From: Arsenophonus sp052171275
GTDB lineage: Bacteria > Pseudomonadota > Gammaproteobacteria > Enterobacterales > Enterobacteriaceae
NCBI GenBank assembly: GCA_052171275.1
Contig: CM125795.1
Span: 496,001-560,000 of the forward strand
Direction of reading: 5' to 3'
DNA length: 64,000 nucleotides
In this document: positions 9,259 through 22,211 of the stretch, one piece after another
Layout of the letters: each line of letters starts with the position of its first letter
Position numbering within the stretch: position 1 is the first letter of the stretch
Position numbers and translations under genes: made by a program
The notes under the pieces: model-generated
The model's database searches: none
Seen by the model: the letters and a program-made list of their open reading frames with translations, nothing else
Told to the model about the DNA's origin: nothing

Positions 9259-12200
9259 AATAAAATCAATTAAAATATTTTTACTAGTATTTCTATAATA
9301 ATTTATAATATGTTTGGATTATTATTATATTAATGTTTTGATAATAATCATTTTTAAATACTTTTATTTAAAGAAGATTTTTTTATTTTTCATAATAGTA
9401 ATTTAATTATTTAATTAATAATTTTTTATTGTCATTAATAGTTTTTAATATTATTTATCTTATTTAATTTTTTATTCTTAAATTTATTTAAATAATTATT
9501 ATTATGTTAATTGAGATATATTTAGTTTATGATTTTTTTCTTTAATTTCTGATTATCTAAATATTATAAAGTTTTGATATATTGAGAATATATATCGTAA
9601 TTTGATTAAGTTATTCATAATTTATAATATATTTAAAAAAAATATTAATCTAAAATTAACGAAATATACTTTATATAGATTAATATTGTTTTTTAAAATT
9701 TTCATAATATTTTATATTCATTAATAAATAACATCGAGTATTTTATAATTAATGATAACTTTGATTTTAATTAAATATTTAATGATTACGTAAATTTAAA
9801 AGAGTAATATAATTGTAGTTTTTATATAGTTTATATTTATGTGATGTATAATTTTAGTAATTATTTATTATCTATATGATTTATAATGAATGTTTTAATA
9901 TTTTATTATTAATAATAAAATATAAACAAGATTACTTTTTAAAATTTAAGAATCGATACGATACTTTATAAAGATTGAAAGAGAAAAATATATTATAATT
10001 TTAATTTAAATTATTGATAGTATTAATTGCTATTTTAAAAATCAAACACAATTCATTTAAAGATATTGTCTTTATAATATATTATAAAATTTTATTGTTT
10101 ATATAGATTAATATATATATTTAATTGAAAATAATTCTTACTAGCTAAATCAAATTGGCTTTACATATACAATAAATAAAATAAAAAAAAATTCAAATAT
10201 CTAATTATCATAATTAATATATTAAAATTAACTAAAAATATTAATAATTGCATATATATGATATATTTAATTAATAGTTTTAAATAAAATATAAGAAATA
10301 TATTTAGTACTTATTATTGTTATTATCATACTAATTATTATTTTCATAATGAAATTATAGCATTAAATTTATATTTTCTATATTTATTATAGATAGCAGT
10401 TTATTTATTGATCTGGTTGGTTCCACGTTCTCCATCCTAATAGATAACATAAATGTCTGCATTATATTAAGTATTCTCTAAAGTATTATGTTAGAAAATT
10501 TATATTAAATTCTTTGATGATTCTTAATATAGCAACTATATTACATTTAGTAACAACTTATAAACTTTATAAGTTGTAATATTATTTTTTTGATTCCTGT
10601 ATTTTTTATAAAAATTCATATGTTTTATAGAATAAAATAAAATATATGAGTTTTAACGTTTAAATCTTTTTGATTTATTATATATAAAGTTGATATAGAG
10701 AAGTTATACTAGTTTTTATTAATCCATTTTAATAAAATATTCTTTAATTTAAAAAGCTAAAATTCAATATTATCTCTTATATTCCAATTAACATAAAATA
10801 TAACTATATATTCTATTTATATCAATATAAATATAAACTAATTTATCATATTTTATTTCATAATTTTTGTTGGTATTAATTTTATTGTAATTTTTTTATT
10901 TTATTAATTATTTCAATTAAATTATCTTTAATTTATAGTATATTATTTAATAAGCTAAAGACTTATTTATTTTTTTTTATAATTAAAAATAATTATATTC
11001 TATAATTAGATATTAAAGATGTTAGGTAATTCAATTTTTACTACTATTTAACTTTGTGCTATAAATAAGTTATATTTTAAAAATATAAAAATATTTTACT
11101 TTAAATTTAATTTAAATTAATATTTAGTAAAAAATAAACTACTTTTATATGGTCAATGATGCTTATTATTGGATTATTTTTGAAATTAATGTTTTTATAT
11201 CTTTAATATTTTCAGTTTAAATATCTTATTTTTTTTAAAAAACTTAACTTCTATTTTAAAATAGAAAGAAAATATTTTTATCACTTATGGATTATAAAGA
11301 TAACATAATTTATAACCTGATTGGTATAGATAGTATTTACAGTTATATTTCTTTATATATTAATAAATTGATTTTCAATTTATATCAAAGCTTACATACA
11401 TAGTAGTTTATTTTAATCATTTTAATTTGTACGTTTTCTGTGAGTAAGTGTTATTATATTAGCATTATAATAATAAAATATAATTAAGTACGATTACTTT
11501 ATTTTATTAATTATTAAATTTATTATAAATAAATTTAATTTTGAAAAAAAATTTTTTATTTCTAATAAAATATAGAATATACCATCATAACAATATGAGT
11601 TTTTTGTGTTTAGTGCTTAAAATATCTTTTTATATTTTATAATATAAATAATTGAGAGGAGGGGTAATCATTATATTTATGTATTTTAAAATTAAATAAT
11701 TAGACAATACTTTAGTACTTAATCTGGTTAAGAATTTAACAAATTATATACATATTAAAGATTAATAAAATTATATCAAGAAATCTATAGATAATGTTAC
11801 TATAATGAATATTGTAAGTAAAATATTTAATTTAGAAGAATTTTTTATATAGTATATAAAAGATACATATTATAGATTATGTTTATGATGATTTCTTTTA
11901 ATTTGATGATAAAATGTTTTATCATGAATAGATATAAACTTTTCATTATAAATGTATAAAAAAATAAATCAATATCTCTTTAATTTTTATTAAAGTAAAA
12001 TTCTTAATTAATTCTAATTGTAATACTAAATAATAATAAAAATGAGGAGAATTATTATTGAAGTGATATTTCTAAAATTTAATTACTAAAAAATCTAAAC
12101 TTTAGTTTTTATGAAATTGAATATTAAATATTTGGAAAAATACGGATATATTGTAATAATGACTAAAATAATAAAAACAATTTATTAATATTAATTCATA

Positions 12201-12380
12201 TATGATATATATCTTAAGTAAATAGCAAAAGTAAATATTTTATCTTAACTTTAAAAGTTTTTATTATCAATGCTATGATCTTCTATAGATCTATTGCTTA
12301 AGCTTTTAAAAATATTTATATATAATTTATTTTATTAAATTTTGTTTAGTGTTCATTATTTATTCAAGTCCATTGAAAAG
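9259..12380. other. 3.1-kb AT-rich desert between ubiF and the tRNA cluster
   Basis: In E. coli ubiF nearly touches the tRNA cluster. Here 3.1 kb of low-complexity A+T sequence separates them, without a supportable gene. One compact, less AT-biased patch lies at about 10395-10470; it has no recognised product. Other E. coli tRNA copies of this cluster (metU and three more tRNA-Gln) would have been in this direction and are not found. Confidence 0.6.
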
Positions 12381-12452
12381 CTGGGGTACCAGGATTCGAA
12401 CCTGGGAATGCCAGGATCAAAACCTGGTGCCTTACCGCTTGGCAATACCCCA
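12381..12452 (-). tRNA. glnU: tRNA-Gln (UUG)
   Basis: The complement folds as a cloverleaf with a 7-bp acceptor stem TGGGGTA/TACCCCA, anticodon loop TTTTGAT giving anticodon UUG, a T-arm with GGTTCGAATCC and discriminator G, the base GlnRS expects. CCA is not encoded (the bases after the discriminator read CTT). It is the last of three tRNAs transcribed in the order Met-Leu-Gln. The name glnU follows the E. coli cluster; glnW has the same anticodon. This UUG tRNA must read CAA, and possibly CAG by wobble, unless a CUG species exists elsewhere. Confidence 0.96.
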
Positions 12453-12481
12453 AAAATATAAATATTTTTTATAAAGAATAG

Positions 12482-12563
12482 TGTGGGAGGCGAGATTTGA
12501 ACTCGCATACTTTGCAGCGCCAGAACCTAAATCTGGTGCGTCTACCAATTTCGCCACTCCCAC
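12482..12563 (-). tRNA. leuW: tRNA-Leu (UAG)
   Basis: Class II tRNA of 82 bases with acceptor stem GTGGGAG/CTCCCAC, a long variable arm (about 12525-12507 on the complement) and anticodon UAG in the loop TTTAGGT. The discriminator is A and CCA is not encoded. Length matches E. coli leuW without its CCA. It reads CUN codons and would be charged by the LeuRS encoded at the window start. Confidence 0.96.
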
Positions 12564-12569
12564 AAATTA

Positions 12570-12646
12570 TGGTGGCTACGACAGGAATTGAACCTATGAC
12601 CCCAGCATTATGAGAGCTGTGCTCTAACCAGCTGAGCTACGTAGCC
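12570..12646 (-). tRNA. metT: Elongator tRNA-Met (CAU)
   Basis: 77-base tRNA with acceptor stem GGCTACG/CGTAGCC, anticodon CAU in the loop CTCATAA, T-arm GGTTCAATTCC and an encoded 3' CCA (bases 12570-12572 on the complement). Its first acceptor pair is G-C, which separates it from initiator tRNA. It is first in the Met-Leu-Gln transcript. A good promoter lies 43 bases upstream. Confidence 0.96.
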
Positions 12647-12688
12647 ATCTTTTTTAGATAATTTTTATCTGGATTTTTTATTTTTTTA

Positions 12689-12717
12689 AATATACGTTTA
12701 TCGACTAAAATCGTCAA
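12689..12717 (-). promoter_or_regulatory. Sigma-70-like promoter of the tRNA operon
   Basis: On the minus strand a -35 box TTGACG (12717-12712) and a -10 box TATATT (12694-12689) are separated by exactly 17 bases. Each differs from consensus at one position. The -10 box ends 43 bases before tRNA-Met, leaving a short leader that contains a small A/T hairpin. It stands out from the surrounding A+T sequence because of its C and G content. Confidence 0.7.
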
Positions 12718-15700
12718 ATTATTTTTATATTTTTTATAAAATATTTTTGTTTGTTTAATTTTTAATCATTTATTAATGAGATTAGCAAAATAATACTATT
12801 GTATATAATAATAACTGTATATTTTAAACATTAAGATTAATTATAAATTAAAAAATAATTTATTATCAAATAAATGATGATTTTATATCTAATTATGTTA
12901 TCAATAAATATTGATAACTAAAATATTTAGTTAATTTATTAACTTAAAAAATTAATTTTTACTAAATAATTTAGTAACTAGAATTGAAAATAAAAAAGAA
13001 CAAAAGTTATAATAAATGAATAAATTTACATATAATATTATATATACGTTATTTTTTTATCTTTATACTAAAAATTCTAATAAAGATATATATAAATTAT
13101 ATTATAATTTTTTATTATTAATAATAGTATAGATAAGTATATTTTTAATTTTATTTATTATTCAAAGAAATACTGGAGATATTTTCTTGTATAATATATA
13201 GCTTTAATTTTAATCAAAGCAAAATTACTATACTAATTATAAACAAAATTTTACTCAAGTTTTTAAATAATTCCTAATATATTATTGATTTTTTATTTTG
13301 GTTAAATTTTATATAATGACTAGGTGAGATATTTTTTATTTCAGTTATTATAGTTTCTATAATACTATAATCTTTTATATATTAAATTGGATAATAATAA
13401 CAATTTTTTATAAAATAAATATTTTATTTATTAATTATGTTAATTGATAATAAATTATTTTATCTATTAATTTTAAACTATTTAAATAGAAAATTATTTA
13501 TTATAAATATTGTTCTTTTATAATTTTATTCAAATTGTTTATATAATTTTTATTATAAATAACGTTATTAATTATAATATTATTTATATTAGTAAAATCA
13601 TAAATAGTTATAACGATCTTCTAATAGATTCATTCATTCGTTTAGCTTATCTTATAAAAATATAGAAACTATTCAATTAATTATATTACTAACAATCATA
13701 TTTACTTTATTAAGTATAAAAATGTATATAAAAATGAATTACTAGAGTTTTAAATAGTACTTGAAATAATTATTTTATTTGTATAATTTTTACTAAATTG
13801 ATCTTATTTTAATATAAAATAAGAAATTTTATTTCTAATCTTACATAGAGATTGCAAATAAATATAATGTAGTAATACAATTTAAAATTATATTATTATA
13901 TTAATATCTAATTGAATTTTTAATTATTAAAATTAAATAATTTATTTATTATTGATTATTTTTTAATTATTAATTTATTTTAAATATATATTTTATTACT
14001 TCATAAACGTGAAGTATTTTTTAATCTATAGTTAAAATAACTTAAGACTTTACACAATTATTTGATAAAAAATATATGTTTATAAATAATTACAATTGTT
14101 TTGAATGATCACAAATATAAGTTTTTTATTTGCTTACTCAATTCAACCTGCATTTATATTACATAGTTAATTAACATCTATTTTAATTATATAATTATTA
14201 TTATAATAGTAATATTATGATTAATTACCAGTATTATATATATTATTTGAATAGTTTATTTAACTTTAAATTAAAATTATATTTTTTAAAATATAGTTAT
14301 GATTAATTGTTATATATAATTTAAATTTAAATTAATATTTATTAATGATAATTTTGAAATTATGATATTGTAATTAGATTACATAAAATTTTAATTTTAT
14401 TTTATAATTTGAATTTTTTATTCACTATTATTATTTTAATAATTAAAATATATTTATATATAACACTTTGCATTATTTAATGCAATACATTTATCTTAAG
14501 TAATTATTTTATAACATCTTATCATTAATTTGAATGAATAATTTTATATTTTTATAAAAATAGTCTATAATTATAGATATAGTTTTTTATGAAAGTAAAA
14601 AATTTTTTTAAATTTAATTTAAATAAAATTAGAGTATTATAGTCTTGTTATCATTTATTATTAGAACTAATTAATACTAGTATTTATATATTTTAGAAAT
14701 ATATAATATAGTATTAAAAAATAGATAAAAATTAACTTTTAATTTTAATCTATTTTAAGTTTTTTATAAATTTAATTTGAATAAATTTATGAAATATAAT
14801 TATTATTAATTTCAATTAGTTAATTAACAAAGTTTTCTAATGATTTTTAATACTAAAAAATAATTTTTATTAAAATATTTGTTTTATATAAATAATTGAT
14901 TTTTTAATAAAAGATTTCTGAATAAATTTGATATTATACGCATAATATTATTTAAGATAATATAATTTTTTAAAAACTGAAATAATTTTAATTTTTGATT
15001 TTATGATTATTAAAATAATTGGTGCATTATTTTCTATTATTATTTTTTAATCAAAAGATTAAAAAATACTTTTGTTATTTATTTTATACTTATTTAATTA
15101 TTTTTAGATAATATTCAGAGTTTTAATTTAAAAAATCTTTTTAAAAATTAATTTAATAATAAATTCTAAACTATTTTATAAATTAAATTAATAATTAATG
15201 TAATTTTATAGTTATGATTCTATTTTTCAGATCATCAATTGTAATTTCTTAATATATTACTTTTAGAATAGAAAATTCTTTTTTTTTAAAATAAAATTTA
15301 TTTTTAATAATATTAAATTATATGTTTAATTTTAATTAAATACATTATTAATATGTTATAATTAATTTTAAAATAATGAAAATATTTTAAGGTTTTTATC
15401 TTAAAATAAATGTATTAATATCATTCATTATAAATAAATGATGATTTCAGGTGTTTTTATAAGAAATCAATAGTTATGATATACTTAATTTTAATCTATT
15501 TCCTTAATTTAAATTCTTCAGTTTTAAACTATATATTAATATTAAATTAGTACTGATAATATATTATATGTTAAATTTAATATTTTTTATTAAAAAAGTA
15601 GAATTTTTTATTTAATTTTTAGTGTTAAAATTTATTATTAGTTTAATGAAAAGAAGAGAAAAGATAAATGTTATTGTATATAATATGTTTATCATTATTA

Positions 15701-18700
15701 AATTAACTATTAATGTAATGTATATAGTTTAGTATAATGTTTAGCATTATCTTCATAACGTTTTTATTCATTATTAATATTTTATATTACTATTAATTCA
15801 ATAAATATTATCTTCTTATTGTATACGTATAGTTGTAAAAATTTTTTTACAGTAAAATATGATTATTTAATAGATACTTTTTAAGTAATAACGATATACT
15901 GACATATATTTAAATAATTTTATTTTTAAAGTTAATTTTTTATTAAATATCAAAAGATTTAATAAATTTATAATCTAAGTTTATTAATGTTTTATTCTAT
16001 TTAGATAATTTTAATACAAATAAATATTGAAATAATTATATTGAATTTATTAAATTTATTAATTTTGTTAATAACTTTAAAATATCAATAACTTCTACAG
16101 TTATTAGTATAATTAATTTATCTACAGTGGATAAAAGTTGTTTTATAATTCAATATATGTTATTATGCTATTTATTATTATAATTTAGTTAGAATTTATT
16201 CATAAATTAATTTTAATTAATAGATAAATTATTATCTAAATATCTTGGTTATCTATTTTGATGTTATCAAAGAAAATTTTGATAATTTATTCATTAAAGA
16301 TAATTGTTTGTAAAATTTATAGTATTTTTTTTAAACCAGTAAATTTAGTAATATAAAATATTGTTTTAAATCTTTTTATGATATACAAAGACTATTAGCA
16401 ATAATAGACAGTAATTTGTAAACTTTAGTGCTTTAGTTATTTTAATTAGTAGTTTTGTATAAGTTAAGTTTGATATATTATCTATATTCGATATTATTAA
16501 TATTTTTTACTTTCAAGATATATATAATATTTTTTTAAAAAAAATAAATATTATTATTATCTAATGTTTTTTAAAATAATTCAATGTCATATTTTTAGTA
16601 AAATTATTAGCTATTTAACTCATCCTATTTTATTTATTATTTTTTGATAAAAATTTAAAAAATATTTAATTTATCAATAATTTTTAATTTAATTAGTTTT
16701 AACAGTAATTACTTATAACTATGTTATAAATTTATTATATTTTTTATCATTAAAATGATTATATTTCTATAATGGATACATAAGTTTTATTAATTACTAA
16801 TAGGTGAAATTAGATTTTATTATTATTAAAAGTAATTATATTTTATAATTTATTTAGTTTGAATTTATATAAAATCTATATTCATATAAATTTAATTATT
16901 ATAAAAAATATTAAGTATTATCATCAGTTATAGGTTTAAAATAAGTAAAATTGAGAACTAATCAATCACAATTAACTAATAAATTACTCTTTTATTATAA
17001 CGTAAATTTAAATTATTATTTATTTTAAAAATTTTAATTGTTAAGATAGAGATTAACTGAAATCATCCTATAAACTATCTCTAATAATTAAAATATAAGT
17101 ATATATATTCTATTTTTCTCTAAGAGAAAAATATGGAAAGTTACATTATTGTATATCTAATATTTAAAAAAGAAATTTTCTATTATTAAAAAAATAAAAA
17201 GCTTATATAGTAATAAACTTTATTTTTTAATATTTTTGTATTTTAATGACGTAAAATAATATAAAATTGTAATGATTATATGTTATTTAATAAAAAATTA
17301 ATCGATAATATGTGATTATATTGTAACTAAATCCCATTTTTTAAATAAATTATATCCATATTAAAAAATTAATACAATTAAATTAAATACTGTATTTATA
17401 TAATAAATATATTAAAATTATTTATATTTTATATATAAAAATAAAGATTTTTTATAAAATATCTTAACTATAAAAATCTAATTTTTAATTATTAAAAATT
17501 AGATTTTTATAGTTATTTTATATGAAATAACTATCCTCTATTAAAATGATATCTATTTATTTATCGTATCATTTTAGTGAAATTTATAATTAGTTTATTT
17601 AAATATCAGTTGAATATCTTTAAAAATTTAATTTTTTCACTATATAAAATTATATTAAATTAATAAAATTAATATTGTTTTTAATTGATAATTAATAATA
17701 TATATAGTCATATTTGACTTTATATTTTTAAGAAATATATTGTTTTTTATTTTAATATATTAGATTATTCGTATTTAATACATTAAATACTCTTTACTTA
17801 AAATATTAAATATACTTTATTCATTAGGATTAAGAATTTATACTTTTAAAATATTTATTGATGATATTCTAAATTATATTATATATTAAATTGAATATTT
17901 ATTTCAATATTGAAGTTGTTAAAAAATTATATTTTATTAGTATCATATAAATATAAATGGATTGTTATATATATTATAAAAATATTATTGTTATCTTATA
18001 TAGATAATTAATATATTTTATACTTTAATGAAATTAATTACTTACTAATCAAAATTCTAATTTATTTTTATAGACTGTTTATATAATTTATTTTTTAATA
18101 AATGATTTTCCATTCATATCAATATATTAAAAATATATTGAACTTAATTTTTTGTTTTCGTAATTCTTTAATATATTATTATTACAGAGTTTTAATCAAC
18201 TAATAATTGAATTGTATTGTATAGTGCATGTTTATTTTTAAAATTTGATTTTATTTTATTTATACTATATTTTTAAATTTTATTTAATGCCTAATAATTT
18301 TAGTTAAATAACTATTCTTTCTCTTTAATTTTGAAATATAAAATAATTATTAAAATACTAATAATTATAACAAAATTATATTAAACTAATAATAAAATAT
18401 TTAGCGTTAAGCATATCTCTATATCTTACAATAATAAGTGAAATTATAGATAATTTATAGTAATTAATACTCATATTATCTTATTTAAATTTATATATAT
18501 AATTTTTATAGCTAATGTTACTAAATTATTAATATTAGTAAAATTACTAATATTATAAGTTATGTACTACTTTTAATAAACATAATATTTAAATTATTGT
18601 TTAAGTCTAAGTGAAAGTACTTATATAAATAATAAAACATTATAGTAAGAAAACTTCTTTATATATAGAATTTTAATAAAGATATAATATATTTTATTTG

Positions 18701-19297
18701 TTAATGGTAAAAATAAAAAAATAAGTATATAGTAAATAGTTTTAACTATATTTATTATATAAATTTGTTTTAAAATATATTTTTTCATAAACCGTTTAAT
18801 ATTTATATTATTTTTAATGGTTTATTTATTAAATAACTAATTTATAAAATTTTTTGGTAAATTTATATAAATTTTATATCAATTGATTTTTATATTAAAA
18901 GTAATTAAAGATATTAAAATAATTATTAATATCTATTGATATTATTATATTAATTTTAAAATAGTTTGGTTATAGTTATGTTTAATTATAAAAGAAATAA
19001 TAATGAAAAAAAATAAATTTATTATATATAACATGATGTATATTAATTATATTTATTATAATAAAATTAATAATAAAATAAATTATTATGAATATTATTG
19101 ATAATTATCAATAATTATATATTATTAATATAATAAGTTTTATTATCAAAATATAAATTTTATGATTGTATTAAAGTAATTTTTTATTAATTTAAAAAGT
19201 TTATTATAATATGTATTAATAAAAAATTTTTTTATAATTTAATTTTCTTTAATGATAAAATCATTATTAAGATTTTTTATATTAAGGTGGTATAATA
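12718..19297. other. 6.6-kb AT-rich desert before glnS
   Basis: No supportable gene was seen on either strand. In E. coli this interval contains asnB and the nag genes; none could be recognised. It contains a very long perfect inverted repeat at 17465-17515 and a 10-bp inverted repeat shortly after it (about 17542-17576). I see no tRNA-like or rRNA-like segment. Confidence 0.6.
17465..17515. repeat. Long perfect inverted repeat (25-bp arms) in a desert
   Basis: The arms 17465-17489 and 17491-17515 are exactly complementary and are separated by a single T. The nearest genes are tRNA-Met 4.8 kb to the left and glnS 1.8 kb to the right. As RNA it would form a very stable hairpin. It could be a relic or working terminator, a cruciform-forming element, or a product of local mutation; the sequence does not decide. 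Confidence 0.8.
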
Positions 19298-20959
19298 ATG
19301 AAAGAAAAATGTGCTCGCCCGATAAATTTTATTGATCATATTATAAATAAAGATCTTGCTATAGGTAAACATAATCATATCTATACTCGATTCCCGCCTG
19401 AACCAAATGGTTATTTACATATTGGTCATGCAAAATCAATATGTTTAAATTTTGGTATTGCAGAAGATTATCATGGACAATGTAATTTACGTTTTGATGA
19501 TACAAATCCAGTTAAAGAAAATGTTGAATATATTAATTCTATTCAAGAAGATGTTAGATGGTTAGGATTTCATTGGAGTGGTAATGTCAAATATTCGTCA
19601 GATTACTTTAATAATTTTTACAAATATGCTATTGAGATCATTAAAAAAGGTTTAGGTTATGTTGATGAATTAAGTCATGATATCATTCATAAATATCGAG
19701 GAAATTTCAAAGAACCAGGTAAAAATAGTCCATATCGTAATCGAAGTATTAAGCATAATTTATATCTCTTCGATAAAATGCGTGCTGGTGGATTCGAAGA
19801 AGGAAAAGCATGCTTACGTGCTAAAATTGATATGTCATCACCATTTATTATTATGAGAGATCCTGTGTTATATCGGATAAAATATACTGAACATCACCAA
19901 TTAGGGAATAAATGGTGTATTTATCCAATGTATGATTTTGCCCATTGTATTTCAGATTCATTAGAGGGAATCACTCACTCACTTTGTACCACAGAGTTTC
20001 AAGATAATCGTAGGTTATATGATTGGATATTAGATAATATCACAGTTAATTATCGTCCACAACAATATGAGTTTTCACGATTAAATCTTGCTTATACTGT
20101 GATTTCAAAACGAAAATTAAATAGGTTGGTAACAGAAAATAAAGTTAAAAGTTGGGATGATCCAAGAATGCCAACTATTTCAGGTTTACGTCGCCGTGGT
20201 TATACGGCGGCATCAATTCGTGAATTTTGTCGACGAATTGGCGTAACTAAGCAAGATAATATTGTTGAAATGTCTGTCTTGGAATCTTGTATTCGTGATG
20301 ATTTAAATTATAATGCACCTAGAGTAATGGCTGTATTGAATCCAATAAAATTAGTGATTGAAAACATGTCTGATGATGTAGAAATACTGACTATGTATAA
20401 TCATCCAAATAAACCTGATATGCATACTCGTCAAGTACCATTTAGTCGAGAGCTTTATATTGATCGATCTGATTTTAGTGAAAAACCAAATAGACAATAT
20501 AAACGTTTAGTTTTAGGTAAGAAGGTGCGCTTACGTAATGCTTATATTATACAAGCAAATAGAATTTATAAAGATTTATCAGGTAATATTATAACGATAT
20601 ATTGCACTCATGATGTTGATACACTAAATAAAAATCCTTCCAATGGATGTAAAATTACAGGGGTTATTCATTGGGTAAGTGTATTACATAGTTTACCAGC
20701 AGAAATTAGATTGTACGATTACTTATTTACTGTGTCAAATCCTTCTATAGAAGAGAACTTTTTATCTGAGATAAATCCGGATTCCTTAGTGATCCGACAT
20801 GGATTCGTTGAATCAAGTTTAATTTCTTCAAAACCTGGAGAAGTTTATCAGTTTGAACGTGAAGGATATTTTTGTGCTGATAGTCGAGATCATGCTATTG
20901 GGAATTTAGTATTTAATCGTACTGTTGGATTAAGAGATAGAAGATCAAAAGTAATTTAG
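19298..20959 (+). CDS. glnS: Glutaminyl-tRNA synthetase
   Basis: Attaches glutamine to tRNA-Gln. The 553-residue protein (E. coli 554) has the class I HIGH motif in PPEPNGYLHIGHAKS (His41-His44), the tRNA-acceptor contacts around CLRAKIDM and the KMSKS-equivalent VISKRKLN near residue 268, where most enterobacteria have VMSKRKL. The C-terminal two-barrel anticodon-binding domain is complete and ends FNRTVGLRDRRSKVI. The start is well supported: AAGGTGG (19284-19290) lies seven bases before the ATG and the N-terminus aligns with the family. Its partner tRNA-Gln is encoded in the cluster to the left. The gene stands alone between two deserts, keeping its E. coli position relative to the tRNA cluster and fur-fldA. 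Confidence 0.97.
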   Translation: MKEKCARPINFIDHIINKDLAIGKHNHIYTRFPPEPNGYLHIGHAKSICLNFGIAEDYHGQCNLRFDDTNPVKENVEYINSIQEDVRWLGFHWSGNVKYSSDYFNNFYKYAIEIIKKGLGYVDELSHDIIHKYRGNFKEPGKNSPYRNRSIKHNLYLFDKMRAGGFEEGKACLRAKIDMSSPFIIMRDPVLYRIKYTEHHQLGNKWCIYPMYDFAHCISDSLEGITHSLCTTEFQDNRRLYDWILDNITVNYRPQQYEFSRLNLAYTVISKRKLNRLVTENKVKSWDDPRMPTISGLRRRGYTAASIREFCRRIGVTKQDNIVEMSVLESCIRDDLNYNAPRVMAVLNPIKLVIENMSDDVEILTMYNHPNKPDMHTRQVPFSRELYIDRSDFSEKPNRQYKRLVLGKKVRLRNAYIIQANRIYKDLSGNIITIYCTHDVDTLNKNPSNGCKITGVIHWVSVLHSLPAEIRLYDYLFTVSNPSIEENFLSEINPDSLVIRHGFVESSLISSKPGEVYQFEREGYFCADSRDHAIGNLVFNRTVGLRDRRSKVI

Positions 20960-22105
20960 TTGATAATTTATATCATAAATATACATGACAATATATACTT
21001 TATAATTTTAAATTATATATTTTCTGAAAAATATTTTTTAAAAAATATACCTTTACTTATATTTTAATTTTTATTTGAAATAAAATGATCAACTATCCAA
21101 GATATAATAATTAAATTAATTAATAATTACGAATAATAATATTATATTATATTAAAGTTTATAAATTTAAATAATTTAAAAAATATATATTTCAAATATA
21201 AAATTAAAAATTAATACCATTATAAATGATGATTTAAATTATTTATTTAAAATATTTAAAATATTAATATTTTAAATATTTTCGTAGGAATTAAGTTAAA
21301 TAAATAGATCATTTAATTAAAAAATAAATTTAATTATATAAAGAAGTAATTAATAATATTAATAGATAATATTTTATTTAGTTACTTCGTTTATAGCTAT
21401 ATTTTTATAACTTCAATTTCATTATAATTAATGTCATAATCTTGAATTAAAAAATTTTTATCTAAAATATGATAAAAATATATATAGTACAAATTACTAA
21501 AAATATTAAAATTAAATTTATTCTTAATACTTCTATATTAAAGTTTAATATGAAATTCAATTAGTATTTTGCACGATTGATATCATAATTACACCATCAT
21601 TTCTATAGTAATAAATAAAAAGTAATTGAATTAAGAATATAAAATTTTTTATCAAAAAGCAAATATTAGTAATTTACTTAATAAAATTAAATATCTACTA
21701 TAAGTAAATATGCAAAATATATTATATTTTTATAAATATCGATATTTTATGAAAAATAAAAAATACATCTTTTAATTAGAAAATGATCAATAGATTAAAT
21801 ATTGATTTAATAGGCTATTAAAATTAAAATATTTATCATATTAAAGATATTCAAACAATATTCAGAAATATAACTTAGCTTGATTAATTAATTTAAATTA
21901 AACTATTTTATAAAAAATGAATATTTTAAAAAAAAATAAAGATAATATTTAATTACTACTATATATATTATATATTTAATGATTTTTTCAGTTAGAAACA
22001 TAATATTTAGAGTTGGATTATAATTGATTTGATATATATTAATTTTATTGATTATATTTAATCTATAATATATGTATACTTGGTATACGTAGCACGTTAA
22101 GATAT

Positions 22106-22133
22106 GTTAGTATTTTATTAATAAAATACTAAC
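22106..22133. repeat. 28-bp perfect palindrome
   Basis: Bases 22106-22119 are exactly complementary to 22120-22133 with no spacer. It lies about 80 bases beyond the end of the fur relic. It could be an operator-like dyad or a terminator remnant; no T-run follows on either strand. Confidence 0.6.
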
Positions 22134-22163
22134 ATAAAATAAAAGTAAAAATTCAATAGAATT

Positions 22164-22208
22164 TATTTTATTTCTATTTTTTAGTTGAAAATAAAATAGA
22201 AATAAAAT
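22164..22208 (-). terminator. Hairpin at the end of the fur relic
   Basis: A 16-bp inverted repeat (arms near 22164-22180 and 22193-22208, loop of about 13) lies directly after the likely ancestral stop of the fur pseudogene. It is probably the old fldA-fur terminator. It may still end the fldA transcript. Confidence 0.45.
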
Positions 22209-22211
22209 TTA

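Larger units (their letters stand above)
20960..22211. other. AT-rich spacer between glnS and the fur relic
   Basis: No gene is supportable. E. coli has chiP and chiQ here; no trace was recognised. An 18-bp perfect A/T palindrome at 21031-21048, 72 bases after glnS, could be a weak terminator. Two stronger inverted repeats close the interval on the fur side. Confidence 0.5.

Noticed and set aside
11650..11680. GAGGAGGGGT purine-rich patch resembling a strong ribosome binding site
   Set aside because: No open frame of useful length follows it.
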